A stretch of 52,789 nt of DNA. It comes from an uncultured Prevotella sp. (lineage in GTDB: Bacteria > Bacteroidota > Bacteroidia > Bacteroidales > Bacteroidaceae). A program made the translations under genes and the position numbers. Shown here one piece after another: positions 1 to 8,208 of the stretch. The stretch spans positions 1 through 52,789 of the forward strand of contig URDM01000010.1 of NCBI GenBank assembly GCA_900546575.1, read 5' to 3'. Every line of letters starts with the position of its first letter. Within the stretch, counting starts at the first letter, position 1. The notes under the pieces were generated by a model, which was given only the letters and a program-made list of their open reading frames with translations, did no database searches and was not told the origin of the DNA.

Positions 1-56
1 TTGAGAACTATGAGGCACTTGCAGTTTCTGACAACATTATGATTACTGATACCTAG
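1..56 (+). CDS. C-terminal tail of an unidentified gene, cut by the window edge
   Basis: Reading from base 3, the plus strand gives ENYEALAVSDNIMITDT and then TAG at 54-56. The other two forward frames stop early or look random. The tail has no motif that I recognise. A strong hairpin begins at the stop codon, which supports a real gene end here. The tail is too short for any functional call. Confidence 0.35.
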   Translation, partial: ENYEALAVSDNIMITDT

Positions 57-92
57 GGAAACGCTGATGAAATCGTTATCAGTGTTTCCCTA
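54..92 (+). terminator. Hairpin at the end of the left-edge gene
   Basis: Bases 54-68 pair with 78-92 over 15 positions, all Watson-Crick except one G-U, with a 9-nt loop. The stem overlaps the stop codon at 54-56. No T-run follows, so it may be a stability or processing hairpin rather than a classical intrinsic terminator. Confidence 0.5.
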
Positions 93-312
93 AACTTCAC
101 TTAGTAACATGGACATGCATATGATATAATTAAACTATAAAAATTATTCTAAAGCGAAAGCGTGTGGGAAACGGGGGGGTACGGACATGATGAAATGGCC
201 TCAAATCATGGGGCACCTTTGTGACGTTATGATGCATACACAACATTTTTTTTTTGGGGGGGGCCCGGGGTGCCGGCCGTTCCATTATAATACTGTACAA
301 ACTGCACAGCAC
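93..312. other. Low-complexity spacer, no gene seen
   Basis: I see no credible gene in this stretch. It holds a G7 run at about 173-179 and a T10 run directly followed by G8 at about 246-263, then CCCGGGG. Such homopolymer pairs are unusual here and could be slippage-prone or a sequencing error. Confidence 0.5.
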
Positions 313-355
313 ATCACTCCCCTCCCTACAGGGGAGGGGCTGGGGGTAGGGCTTC
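313..355 (+). repeat. G-rich dispersed repeat, copy a
   Basis: ACTCCCCTCCCTACAGGGG followed by AGGGGCTGGGGGTAGGG. The first half folds as CCCCTCCC / GGGGAGGGG, and the G strand has four runs of at least three G. Five related copies lie at 31637, 32411, 33017, 42320 and 42749. Confidence 0.8.
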
Positions 356-368
356 TATGGTAGAGCTT

Positions 369-3251
369 TTATCCTTTTATAATATAAAACTCCACCGGCT
401 GACCATGCTGGCAGGTCACGGTAAGGGTCGTTTCCGTGGCTGCGGTCTGCACTTTCACCTTGTCGTTAGGCTGTGCCAGGTTCCACTTGCCCTTCATTAC
501 AATCTGCTTAACGATGGGGCGACTCGGCTCCTTTGTGGTGAATGTCTTCTCCGAGATATTCAGGTTAGGGTCGCAAACGCTCATCACGATACCCTTGTCC
601 GAAACCTTCTGCATCACCATTGTCTCGGCAGGAATCAGGCTGAAGAGTTTGTCGCCTTGCGGCTGATATGTGTCGAAGGCTGCATAGGCAGTAATGCCCG
701 TGAGCATGTCAGTCACAACGTGGGCGGTATTATCCTTGCAGAGTATCTGATAAGGAGCCTTGCTGCGGGCAGCGTCAAGCTCCTGCTTGGTGGGCTGAAC
801 AAGTACCAGATATTCGTACGAGGCATCCTTGGGCGACACACCATGGTTGATATATGCCGAGGCAAACGTTCCTTGAGTTGGCTTGCGGGTCTTTTCGTGG
901 CACGACTCCTGCTCGGCTATCTGCACACGGACGTCGCCAGAGTTGAAAATGTAGTAGTTGTTGTAGCCGTCCTGAATGCAATGGGGCTTGGCGTCGTTCA
1001 GTTTCAGGCTGAAAGCGGCATCCTTCAGCTTGCCGTCGACGTAGATGTCGCTCTTGCCCTTGGTGAATGTGCTCTGGAAGAGGGTGGTTTCGGTAGGATA
1101 TGTAGCGTTGCTGTTGTTGATTCCGGTGCCGAGACAAACCATACGGTTGTCGAAACAGAACACCGACTTACGTGCAACGAAGTCGGGAGTGAAGTTCTTC
1201 ATCTTGCGCTCCATGAGCTTCATGGCAAACATACCGTTCATTCCCTCAAGCGAACTCGCACCTGAGAAGTTCTCCTTGCTGTGTGCCATGGTGGTGCCTG
1301 CAAGCGGACTGTCAAGCATATCGAACGGTAGATGGATGGTAGTGGTGCCCGGCAGGCGGTTCCAGTCCCATCCGTTCTCGTCGAATCCGCTCGCCTTGCG
1401 CGACGGATAGCCCATGATCTGAACCGAACCATAGCTCTGGTAGCGGCCGTAGCGGTTGTCCTTCTTGTATATCTCGGCTCCCCACACGTCGGTGGTGTAG
1501 CCCTTAAGCGTCACCATCCAGTCGCTGCGGCGGAAGATTCCAGCCGAACCGTAGTTGTAGACGAAGAATCCCTGCGGAGCCTTGGCAGGCTTGATGCCCT
1601 CCTTACGGAAGTAGGCAGCTTCGGGAGTGTTCTTCTTGCAGAGGCGCAGATAGTCGGCAGCAAGATGACGGTCGAACTTGTTGCCTTCGCCCGAGAGGTC
1701 GCCGGCAAGTGCCAGATAGGCAAACGAGGCTATGTCGTCGTCCTTCATCGACGAGCCGAACGGATGGCGTCCGCTTATGCCTACGCCCCACTCGTACATA
1801 TTACTGTAATTGCGCATTGAGAGGAAAGCCTGCTTCAGCACCTGACGAGCCTCAACCGTAGGCACGTAACGAGTATGGTTGGTGAGCGAGATGTACTGGC
1901 CTATCATGGCAAGCACGCCCGTAGTGTAGGCAGGATAGAAACCGCCATGATGGAATGTGGTGCCGTCGACCTTGATGCCGCCTATTGTTCCGGGAGTATA
2001 CTGAAGCGTTCCGCTGAGCCAACGTGTCAGTCCGGTAAGGGCACGGGCACGTTCGCACGGATTGACCATAAGCAAAGACGATACGGTCTTTGCCATGAGC
2101 AGAGTGTGCCACGAGTCGAGCAGCTCGTCACGTCCAGCCTTGGCTGGCACGCGAGTCTCCTGCAATGCCGACCAGAAGATGAGCGTAGAGAGTATGTTGT
2201 CGCGATTCTTCGAACGCCATATAGCATCGCGCATGAGCCAAGCTGTGTTGTACACGCGGCGAATCTGATAACCGTAGTGATGGTTGGTGCCCATACCGCT
2301 GCCGAAGGCGAATCCCTGATTGATGGCATAGTCCCATACGAGGAAGTAGTTATTGGATGCTTCAGCCGAGTGGTTGCAATAGGCATCAAGAGCAAAACCT
2401 GCAAGCATGTCCTCAACATCATTGAGAGTTATCTCGCCCTTCTTGCGGTTGAGCTCGTCGGGAGCTACAATCGGAGCACCGGTGAAGCCGTCGCCACTCT
2501 TGCGTATATTCACTTTCTTGAATGTAGCGTAAGCTTTCTCTACCTGTTTCTTTGGCGCAACGCGCACGTCGAGAGCCTCAGTGAGTCGCTTTTCAACAGT
2601 TGCGAGGTCATGTTTCTCGTCGGCTGTAAGTTGCTTTGCCAAAGGAATGTCATACTTGTACTGCTCCCATTGCCACACACGGCACCAATGCCAGAGGTCG
2701 CGATAGGTCAAAGAGTTGTTGCTGGGCATCTGAAGATCGGGAGTAGTGCGGTCGTTAATCTTCTTCACGGGGAAGGTGAGGCGGTCGAGATATACCCTAC
2801 CTTTGCGCTCGGGAGCAATGATGCGATAGCCCGCAACGTTATGGTTCTTCTTGTCGCCCTGCATGTTTTTGAAGCCAATCCAGCAGGCTCGCCATCCGGC
2901 AGAATAAAGGCGGAAGGCAAACCGATAAGATACGTCGCCACCCGGGGCGTAGAATTCGAATCGCAAAGAATCCTTCTGTGGACGCTCGTTGTATATCCAC
3001 AACATTATGCCATTATCGTCCTTCAAGGCAAAGGGCTTCTCTACGGCTACGTCAATCACGCTGCCTGGCGTGAAATTCCATTCCAGACTCTTGGCGCCTT
3101 CCTTATAATAATCGGAAGAAAGAGCGAGTTCTTGAGGCTTCGAGCATTTGAAGTTTTGCGGAATCCGGTCCTCAAAACCAACGAGTTGGGCAGAGGCTGC
3201 AGCGCTGAATGATAATAAGAATAATAGCAAATTTAAGATCTTCTGTGTCAT
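369..3251 (-). CDS. Secreted polysaccharide lyase family 8, chondroitin ABC lyase type
   Basis: A 960-residue protein with a signal peptide (about 1-21, ending AAASAQ). It has an N-terminal beta-sandwich region (about 24-180), an alpha-helical catalytic region (about 180-590) and a C-terminal beta region. The residues expected for chondroitinase ABC I can be placed: His435 and Tyr442 in HHGGFYPAYTTG, Arg495 in GISGRHPFG, and Glu593 in VWGAEIY. Their spacing matches the Proteus enzyme (His501, Tyr508, Arg560, Glu653). The family cleaves chondroitin/dermatan sulfate or hyaluronan by beta-elimination; the exact substrate cannot be read from sequence. It acts in the periplasm or at the cell surface. 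The gene is monocistronic as far as seen, divergent from a porin gene, and has a good promoter at 3291-3321. No sulfatase or unsaturated glucuronyl hydrolase is nearby. Confidence 0.93.
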   Translation of the reverse strand: MTQKILNLLLFLLSFSAAASAQLVGFEDRIPQNFKCSKPQELALSSDYYKEGAKSLEWNFTPGSVIDVAVEKPFALKDDNGIMLWIYNERPQKDSLRFEFYAPGGDVSYRFAFRLYSAGWRACWIGFKNMQGDKKNHNVAGYRIIAPERKGRVYLDRLTFPVKKINDRTTPDLQMPSNNSLTYRDLWHWCRVWQWEQYKYDIPLAKQLTADEKHDLATVEKRLTEALDVRVAPKKQVEKAYATFKKVNIRKSGDGFTGAPIVAPDELNRKKGEITLNDVEDMLAGFALDAYCNHSAEASNNYFLVWDYAINQGFAFGSGMGTNHHYGYQIRRVYNTAWLMRDAIWRSKNRDNILSTLIFWSALQETRVPAKAGRDELLDSWHTLLMAKTVSSLLMVNPCERARALTGLTRWLSGTLQYTPGTIGGIKVDGTTFHHGGFYPAYTTGVLAMIGQYISLTNHTRYVPTVEARQVLKQAFLSMRNYSNMYEWGVGISGRHPFGSSMKDDDIASFAYLALAGDLSGEGNKFDRHLAADYLRLCKKNTPEAAYFRKEGIKPAKAPQGFFVYNYGSAGIFRRSDWMVTLKGYTTDVWGAEIYKKDNRYGRYQSYGSVQIMGYPSRKASGFDENGWDWNRLPGTTTIHLPFDMLDSPLAGTTMAHSKENFSGASSLEGMNGMFAMKLMERKMKNFTPDFVARKSVFCFDNRMVCLGTGINNSNATYPTETTLFQSTFTKGKSDIYVDGKLKDAAFSLKLNDAKPHCIQDGYNNYYIFNSGDVRVQIAEQESCHEKTRKPTQGTFASAYINHGVSPKDASYEYLVLVQPTKQELDAARSKAPYQILCKDNTAHVVTDMLTGITAYAAFDTYQPQGDKLFSLIPAETMVMQKVSDKGIVMSVCDPNLNISEKTFTTKEPSRPIVKQIVMKGKWNLAQPNDKVKVQTAATETTLTVTCQHGQPVEFYIIKG

Positions 3252-3290
3252 AGTAAATCGGTTAGATACGGTAATTTATTATTTATGTCA

Positions 3291-3321
3291 CAAAATTACA
3301 AGATATTTCTGACAAACCAAA
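3291..3321 (-). promoter_or_regulatory. Bacteroidetes-type promoter of the PL8 lyase
   Basis: On the minus strand, TTTG at 3321-3318, 19 nt, then TAATTTTG at 3298-3291. This matches the Bacteroidetes primary sigma consensus TTTG-N19-21-TAnnTTTG. It predicts transcription start near 3284, about 33 nt before the lyase ATG. Confidence 0.6.
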
Positions 3322-3330
3322 TTTATTTAT

Positions 3331-3338
3331 TACTTTTG
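3331..3338 (+). promoter_or_regulatory. -7 box of the porin gene
   Basis: TACTTTTG fits TAnnTTTG. Transcription would start near 3345, downstream of the ATG at 3341. That rules out the upstream ATG and supports 3386 as the porin start. No clear -33 element was found. Confidence 0.5.
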
Positions 3339-3385
3339 CGATGTTAATAATAACCCAAAACCTATTAAACCAATTATTCTTTTAT

Positions 3386-4417
3386 ATGAGACCATACCAT
3401 GTCCTCATTGCGGGTTTGCTCTGCATGGCAACTCCATCGATTGCCGACAACGATTTCAAGCCCAGTGTCAACATCGACCTTCAGACACGCGTCAGCTATC
3501 TCAACGACCGCGTCGACCACCAGATACGTCACGACGCTTCGGGATTTAAGGGCGACTACTTATTGTTCAGCGTGAGCGGACAATTGACCGACCGACTCAC
3601 CTATTCATGGCGACAGCGCATCAATCAGAAGAAGAACGAGAACGACCGGTTTGACGGCACCGACTGGGTCTACCTCGACTACCGGCTCAACGACCACTGG
3701 AACGTGGCTGCCGGAAAGCAGGCGGCTCTTGTTGGCGGATACGAGTACGACCGCTGCCCTATCGACATATACGTCTCGTCTGAATTCTGGAACAACATCG
3801 CTCCGTTCCAGTTTGGCGCCAGCGCTACCTATACCACCACCAACGGCAAGAGCCGTTTCAGCGGCCAGGTGACCCAAAGCCTCTTCAATACGCCTGCCAA
3901 CCGCGACATGCTCGCCTATCATCTGCATTGGGCTGGCAACTACGGATGGTTCAACACGCTCTATTCGGCAAATATGATTGAGTATATGCCGGGCAAATTC
4001 ATTTCGTACATAGCCCTCGGCAACAAATTCAACGCAGGCAATGCATCGCTCGAACTCGACTTTATGAACCGTGCCGCAAGCCATCAGACCTACTTCTTCA
4101 AGGACTGTTCGGTGATGGCGCGCCTCGACTATCGTCTTATTCCGCATCTCGGACTGTACGGCAAGTTCACATACGACGTTAACCGTACCGACACCAATGC
4201 CGACTTGTGCGTATTGCCGGGCACAGAGATGACGGCGTATGGCGGCGGTGTGGAGTTCTTCCCTACCAAAGGCAAGCCCGACGTGCGCGTAAGCCTGGGC
4301 GTGTCGCACTCTGCCGGTACCAACAGCAACCCCTCAGGAACACTCAATGACAACCATACTACTGTGCGACTGGCGTTCATTGCCAAGCTGCACCTGCTGT
4401 CGTGGAAAAGCAAATAG
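3386..4417 (+). CDS. Outer-membrane porin, phosphate-selective porin (OprO/P)-like
   Basis: Encodes about 343 residues from the ATG at 3386 (MRPYHVLIAG), giving a normal signal peptide ending near SIADN; an in-frame ATG at 3341 lies ahead of the predicted transcription start. The mature part is a run of amphipathic beta strands with alternating aromatic residues, such as LTYSWRQRINQKKN, WVYLDYRLNDHWNVAAGKQ and MARLDYRLIPHLGLYGKFTYD. This matches Bacteroidetes OprO/OprP-type porins. The C-terminus (FIAKLHLLSWKSK) does not end in the classical aromatic residue. The solute is unknown. It is divergent from the lyase, which suggests but does not prove a link to oligosaccharide or ion passage. Confidence 0.7.
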   Translation: MRPYHVLIAGLLCMATPSIADNDFKPSVNIDLQTRVSYLNDRVDHQIRHDASGFKGDYLLFSVSGQLTDRLTYSWRQRINQKKNENDRFDGTDWVYLDYRLNDHWNVAAGKQAALVGGYEYDRCPIDIYVSSEFWNNIAPFQFGASATYTTTNGKSRFSGQVTQSLFNTPANRDMLAYHLHWAGNYGWFNTLYSANMIEYMPGKFISYIALGNKFNAGNASLELDFMNRAASHQTYFFKDCSVMARLDYRLIPHLGLYGKFTYDVNRTDTNADLCVLPGTEMTAYGGGVEFFPTKGKPDVRVSLGVSHSAGTNSNPSGTLNDNHTTVRLAFIAKLHLLSWKSK

Positions 4418-4431
4418 GCTTATTATTAATG

Positions 4432-4480
4432 TTAAGTGTTAAATGTTAAGTGTTAAATGTTGAGTGTTAAATGTTGAATG
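4432..4480 (+). repeat. Tandem heptamer repeat, 7 units
   Basis: Seven consecutive 7-nt units of the form TTRARTG (TTAAGTG, TTAAATG, TTGAGTG, TTGAATG). The tract ends 18 nt before the ATG at 4499, so it lies in the leader of the next gene. The same heptamer family recurs at 24721, 45622 and 46645, and in inverted form near 7998 and 45753. Confidence 0.85.
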
Positions 4481-4498
4481 TTTAATTATTAATGAGCA

Positions 4499-5656
4499 AT
4501 GAGTAAGATAAATCAAAAAAGCAAGAAGCTCATTCCGAGCGGAGTGTGGTGCATCGCGTCAGTAACAGTCTTGTTCGGCTATCTGGGCATAATAATGGGC
4601 GTACCCAACATGCTCAACACAATCATGAAGACAGCCCACGACCTTTTGCTCAACACCGTGTTCTATCTGATGAGTATATGTGTGATAACGGGTGCCCTGG
4701 GCAGAGTGTTTGTGGAGTTTGGCGTGGTGGCTTTGCTTGAGCGCACGCTGCGTCCGCTGATGCGCCCCATATTCAATCTGCCCGGCGTAACATCGTTGGG
4801 TGCCGTGATGACATTCCTATCGGACAATCCAGCCATCATATCTCTTGCCAACGACAAGCGCTTTGCAAGCTACTTCAAGAAGTACCAGTTCATATCGCTC
4901 ACCAACTTCGGCACGGCATTCGGAATGGGACTGCTCGTCATAGTGTTCATGGCAAGCCAGGGATATTACGTCGCCCCGCTCATAGGACTTGTCGGAGCGT
5001 GCTGCGGATGCGTATGCTCCACCCGGCTGATGCAGCGCTTCGTGCTGAAGGCCTATCCGCAATATGCCGTTGAGGATGCCGTATCGAAGGAAGATATAGA
5101 GGAAGAAGAGGAGGAAGACAAGAAGACCGAGAAGACCGTATTCATCCGTCTGCTCAACGCTATGCTCGACGGCGGACGCAGCGGTGTAGAGGTGGGCATT
5201 GCCATCATACCCGGTGTGCTCATCATCTCTACCTTTGTGATGATATTTACGTTCGGTCCGGCGGTGGACGGAACGTACAACGGCGCTGCCTATCAGGGCG
5301 TAGAACTGCTGCCATGGCTCGCCAATAAGATTGACTTCGTGTTCGAGTGGCTGTTCGGATTCCACGACCCGCACCTCGTAGCCTTCCCGATTACTGCTCT
5401 CGGAGCGGTAGGTGCAGCCCTCAGTCTGATTCCGGGATTCATCACTCACGGATGGATTGACGGCAATGCCATAGCCGTATTCACTGCCATCGGTATGTGC
5501 TGGAGCGGATTCCTCAGCACCCATACCGCCATGCTCGACTCCATCGGCTATCGCGACCTTACACCTAAGGCCATCATGGCGCACTTCTGCGGTGGACTCG
5601 TGGCTGCCATCAGTGCCCACTGGATGTTCGCTCTGTACACGCTGATAGCTGCTTGA
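4499..5656 (+). CDS. Nucleoside-recognition (Gate) domain integral membrane protein
   Basis: A 385-residue polytopic membrane protein with hydrophobic segments near 16-38, 48-75, 115-160, 225-250 and 280-385. A charged cytoplasmic loop rich in Glu and Lys (about 195-212, EDIEEEEEEDKKTEK) splits two homologous halves. The motifs TFLSDNPAIISLANDKRF and GGRSGVEVGIAIIPGVLIIST resemble the nucleoside-recognition (Gate) family, YjiG/YjiH or CD0519-like. The substrate is unknown, and transport is inferred from topology. The start at 4499 follows a heptamer repeat tract. The gene is convergent with the DUF4476 gene, and a large inverted repeat lies between them. Confidence 0.75.
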   Translation: MSKINQKSKKLIPSGVWCIASVTVLFGYLGIIMGVPNMLNTIMKTAHDLLLNTVFYLMSICVITGALGRVFVEFGVVALLERTLRPLMRPIFNLPGVTSLGAVMTFLSDNPAIISLANDKRFASYFKKYQFISLTNFGTAFGMGLLVIVFMASQGYYVAPLIGLVGACCGCVCSTRLMQRFVLKAYPQYAVEDAVSKEDIEEEEEEDKKTEKTVFIRLLNAMLDGGRSGVEVGIAIIPGVLIISTFVMIFTFGPAVDGTYNGAAYQGVELLPWLANKIDFVFEWLFGFHDPHLVAFPITALGAVGAALSLIPGFITHGWIDGNAIAVFTAIGMCWSGFLSTHTAMLDSIGYRDLTPKAIMAHFCGGLVAAISAHWMFALYTLIAA

Positions 5657-5669
5657 TAATTATAACAAT

Positions 5670-5754
5670 GTAACGGCGGACTCCCGTCCGACGCGCAACC
5701 TATGGCTTATGCTATAGTTTTCTTGGTGCGCGTCGGACGGGAGTCCGCCGTTAC
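5670..5754. repeat. Perfect 28-bp inverted repeat with nested hairpins
   Basis: Bases 5670-5697 are the exact reverse complement of 5727-5754, with a 29-nt loop. Each arm is itself foldable (CGGAC-TCCC-GTCCG and CGGAC-GGGA-GTCCG), so it can form one long stem or two small ones. It lies between convergent genes and may act as a two-way terminator, but the size and nested symmetry also suit a mobile palindromic element. Confidence 0.85.
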
Positions 5755-5787
5755 GTTATCGGGTTGCGCAGAGACCTGCGTCATCTA

Positions 5788-6453
5788 TTATAGTCTTGAA
5801 TTTCTTATTATCTCTCCTGCCTTCGACTTCTCGCTGTCGAATGTCAATACGCCGTATATGGCGATGGCGTTCTCGGGGTCGACAATGTGGGGTGCCATGA
5901 GTCGCAAAACCTTGAGTTGCTTGTCGCCGAATGTGAACATCTTCATCATGCGGGCAGTCTGGCTGCATGAGTAGAAGCATCCGAGGCTTGCCACTTCAAT
6001 GAGGTCGAACTTGTCGTCGTCGAAGCTTGCGCCCTTCACCTTATTATATAGTCGGCTGAAGGAAGCGTCGTCGAGACAGTAGCCGTAATAAGCCGGACCG
6101 TCAGGACCTGCCCCTGCACCGTATGGAGGAGCAGGTCGCTGATTGCAGTTTCCGATTTCGCTATTAGTGTTGTTATCCCAAAATTTAGTTTCATAAGCCA
6201 CTACCCTACCGTTAAGGTCAAAGCCTACGACGATGCGTTTGCTCTCGCCCGATATGACGTTCATCTTGTAGTACTCCCACTTGTCGCCGTAAGCGTCGAA
6301 GCTCGTGAGCTTCGGCTGGCCCATTATGGCAATAACCTCCTGCTTGGTCATTCCTCGCTCCACCGTCTTCTTCACCTTTGCCTGTGCCGAAAGGCACACT
6401 GCCATCATCATAAAACTTGTGACTATAAGAGCCATCCATTCGTTTCGTTTCAT
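5788..6453 (-). CDS. Exported protein with BamE/SmpA-like N-terminus and DUF4476 C-terminus
   Basis: A 221-residue protein. A signal peptide (about 1-25, ending LSAQA) is followed by a SmpA/OmlA-like segment (about 30-80: KTVERGMTKQEVIAIMGQP, then GDKWEYYKM). A short Pro/Gly-rich linker (NQRPAPPYGAGAGPDGPAYY) leads to a helical DUF4476 domain (about 130-215). DUF4476 proteins are exported Bacteroidetes proteins of unknown function. The BamE-like half usually binds other envelope proteins. There is no lipobox, so it is probably periplasmic. It has its own promoter at 6500-6529. Confidence 0.72.
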   Translation of the reverse strand: MKRNEWMALIVTSFMMMAVCLSAQAKVKKTVERGMTKQEVIAIMGQPKLTSFDAYGDKWEYYKMNVISGESKRIVVGFDLNGRVVAYETKFWDNNTNSEIGNCNQRPAPPYGAGAGPDGPAYYGYCLDDASFSRLYNKVKGASFDDDKFDLIEVASLGCFYSCSQTARMMKMFTFGDKQLKVLRLMAPHIVDPENAIAIYGVLTFDSEKSKAGEIIRNSRL

Positions 6454-6499
6454 AAGCTTTGCTTTTATTTAGGGTTGCTGTATGTTTCTTATCCGGTTG

Positions 6500-6529
6500 C
6501 AAAAGTAATAAGTTACGCTGAAAGTGCAA
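6500..6529 (-). promoter_or_regulatory. Promoter of the DUF4476 gene
   Basis: On the minus strand, TTG at 6529-6527, 19 nt, then TACTTTTG at 6507-6500. Predicted start is near 6493, giving a leader of about 40 nt. Confidence 0.55.
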
Positions 6530-6634
6530 CGGTGAGAATCCCTATAGGTTGGTAGGAAAATCCCTAAAAGCAAAATCGGGCGCAGCAACAATTTGTTTTT
6601 GCGGGCAAATACACATATTTCAAAATATAATTTA

Positions 6635-6642
6635 TAACTTTG
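6635..6642 (+). promoter_or_regulatory. -7 box of the first DUF4143 ATPase
   Basis: TAACTTTG, an exact fit to TAnnTTTG, 41 nt before the ATG at 6683. No well-spaced -33 box was seen. Confidence 0.5.
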
Positions 6643-6682
6643 TACCAAAAGTTCAAAATGACAATTTGAAAAATAAAGATAT

Positions 6683-7957
6683 ATGATAAGCAAAGACATA
6701 CTTAAACAGGTTTTAGCTACCAACCAAAATGATATCAAAAACTACAAGATAGTGCCTCGTGAATTGCCTTCAGATGACTTCACGTGTCGTGTATTTGTAG
6801 GTGTACGTCGTGCCGGCAAGTCTTTTATGCTATACCAAAAGATACAGCAGCTGTTGGCTTTGGGGCATAGTTGGGACGAAATGCTCTATCTGAACTTTGA
6901 AGACGACCGTCTCACTCAGTTCGACAGTAGCGATTTTGAACTGATATTGGAGGCTCATGCAGAAATGTACGGAAAACGCCCGATGCTGTTCTTGGATGAA
7001 ATTCAGAATATAGAAGGTTGGGAAAAGTTTGCCCGTCGACTGGCCGATGCAAAGTATTACGTATGGGTAACGGGCAGTAACGCAAAGATGCTATCATCAG
7101 AAGTTATGACAACATTAGGAGGACGATACCTGGCAACAGAAGTTTACCCATACGATTTCCGTGAATTTTTAAAGATACAAAACATTGCTTATGATGAAAT
7201 ATCGCTATTGGCAACCGAGTCAAGGGCAATGGTACTACGAGCATGGAACGAATATCTATTGTGGGGAGGATTGCCTGAGTCGGTAGGCCTTGCTGTGAAA
7301 CGCGACTATCTGAGCAGTACATTCCAAAAAATATATCTCGGTGATATTGCAAGCCGTAACAAAATAGCCAACCCAAACATTCTACGCTTGATGTTAAAAA
7401 AATTGGCAGAGAATGTCGGGCAACCCGTATCATACAATCGCCTGGCCAATATCCTTTCCTCTGTAAGTGGAAAAATCACGATGCCAACTGTCAGTAAATA
7501 CATAGAATACAGCGAGGCAGCCTTGCTATTATTACGCCTGAGAAATGTTTCTGCACCTTTCGCTGAAAAAGAAACTTCTTGTAAATACTATTTTATAGAC
7601 AATGGTGTGCTCGATTTGTTCCTTCTTGACGGAGAGACTATGCTGCTTGAAAACATCGTAGCCCTCGCACTCTTCCGTAAATACGGACATGATTCTGACA
7701 ACGAAAGGGTTTTCTTCTATAATAATAAAGTAGAAGTTGACTTTTATGTTCCCGATGAACGGCTTGCCATACAAGTTTCTTATAGTATCACACAGTCTCC
7801 TGCTACTTACGAGCGTGAGGTCAATGCTTTGAAGAGAATACCTGGTGTGCTCTCTTGTAAGCGTCGTTTGATATTGACAAACGACGAATCCGACAGAATA
7901 GAAGACAGTTTTGGAACAATAGAAGTGATGCCAGTGTGGAAATGGCTTTTACAATAA
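6683..7957 (+). CDS. AAA_14/DUF4143 family ATPase, first copy
   Basis: A 424-residue cytoplasmic protein. Walker A is G40-S47 (GVRRAGKS) and Walker B is MLFLDE at 101-106, followed by the family motif VTGSNAKMLSSEVMTTLGGRY. The C-terminal half is a DUF4143 region, and its end (FYNNKVEVDFYVPDERLAIQVSY) looks like a restriction-endonuclease-type fold with D and Q positions. This family is abundant in Bacteroidetes and archaea and its role is unknown; roles in genome defence, toxin-antitoxin systems or mobile elements have been proposed. The gene stands alone. A heptamer tract and a five-unit 22-bp repeat array lie just downstream (7998-8137). Confidence 0.85.
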   Translation: MISKDILKQVLATNQNDIKNYKIVPRELPSDDFTCRVFVGVRRAGKSFMLYQKIQQLLALGHSWDEMLYLNFEDDRLTQFDSSDFELILEAHAEMYGKRPMLFLDEIQNIEGWEKFARRLADAKYYVWVTGSNAKMLSSEVMTTLGGRYLATEVYPYDFREFLKIQNIAYDEISLLATESRAMVLRAWNEYLLWGGLPESVGLAVKRDYLSSTFQKIYLGDIASRNKIANPNILRLMLKKLAENVGQPVSYNRLANILSSVSGKITMPTVSKYIEYSEAALLLLRLRNVSAPFAEKETSCKYYFIDNGVLDLFLLDGETMLLENIVALALFRKYGHDSDNERVFFYNNKVEVDFYVPDERLAIQVSYSITQSPATYEREVNALKRIPGVLSCKRRLILTNDESDRIEDSFGTIEVMPVWKWLLQ

Positions 7958-7997
7958 ACTTGTTGAAATTAATAGCCCCTTTCCATATAGCATAACA

Positions 7998-8030
7998 CCT
8001 AACATTCAACATTAAACACTTAACATTAAA
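7998..8030 (-). repeat. Short heptamer tract, inverted orientation
   Basis: About four 7-nt units (CATTCAA, CATTAAA, CACTTAA, CATTAAA). This is the minus-strand version of the TTRARTG family. It directly abuts the 22-bp array that follows. Confidence 0.6.
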
Positions 8031-8031
8031 A

Positions 8032-8137
8032 AAAAGGAGTCCTTTTGCCTTCCAAATGTAGCCCTTTTGCTCTCCAAAAGGACTCCTTTTACACACCAAA
8101 AGGACCCCTTTTGCAAGCCAAAAGGAGTCCTTTTTGT
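8032..8137. repeat. 22-bp palindromic array 1, 5 units
   Basis: Units start at 8032, 8054, 8076, 8098 and 8120, exactly 22 bp apart. Each is a 15-bp palindrome close to AAAAGGAGTCCTTTT followed by a 7-nt variable spacer ending CC. Unit 2 is degenerate (AAATGTAGCCCTTTT). A further partial unit lies near 8171. The array fills the gap between the convergent ATPase and DUF2851 genes. Confidence 0.92.
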
Positions 8138-8208
8138 TTTTACTGCTGTTTGTACCGTCCGCAAAGAGGGCAAAAGGGGTACTTTCATGTGATTTTGCCG
8201 ACTTCATA

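Noticed and set aside
130..312. 60-codon minus-strand frame
   Set aside because: It is made of low-complexity and homopolymer DNA with no recognisable protein.
1875..3212. Long open frame on the plus strand opposite the PL8 lyase
   Set aside because: It is antisense to a gene with all catalytic residues in place and has no family resemblance; G+C-rich antisense frames are often open here.
8032..8137. CRISPR array
   Set aside because: The repeat is palindromic and only 15 bp with 7-nt spacers; no cas genes are seen, and units degrade without spacer diversity.
7821..8207. Open frame of about 128 codons over array 1
   Set aside because: It reads through the 22-bp repeats and gives KRSPF/KGVLL-type repeats, as do similar frames at 15481-15685, 25861-26118, 35849-36031 and 47620-47937.
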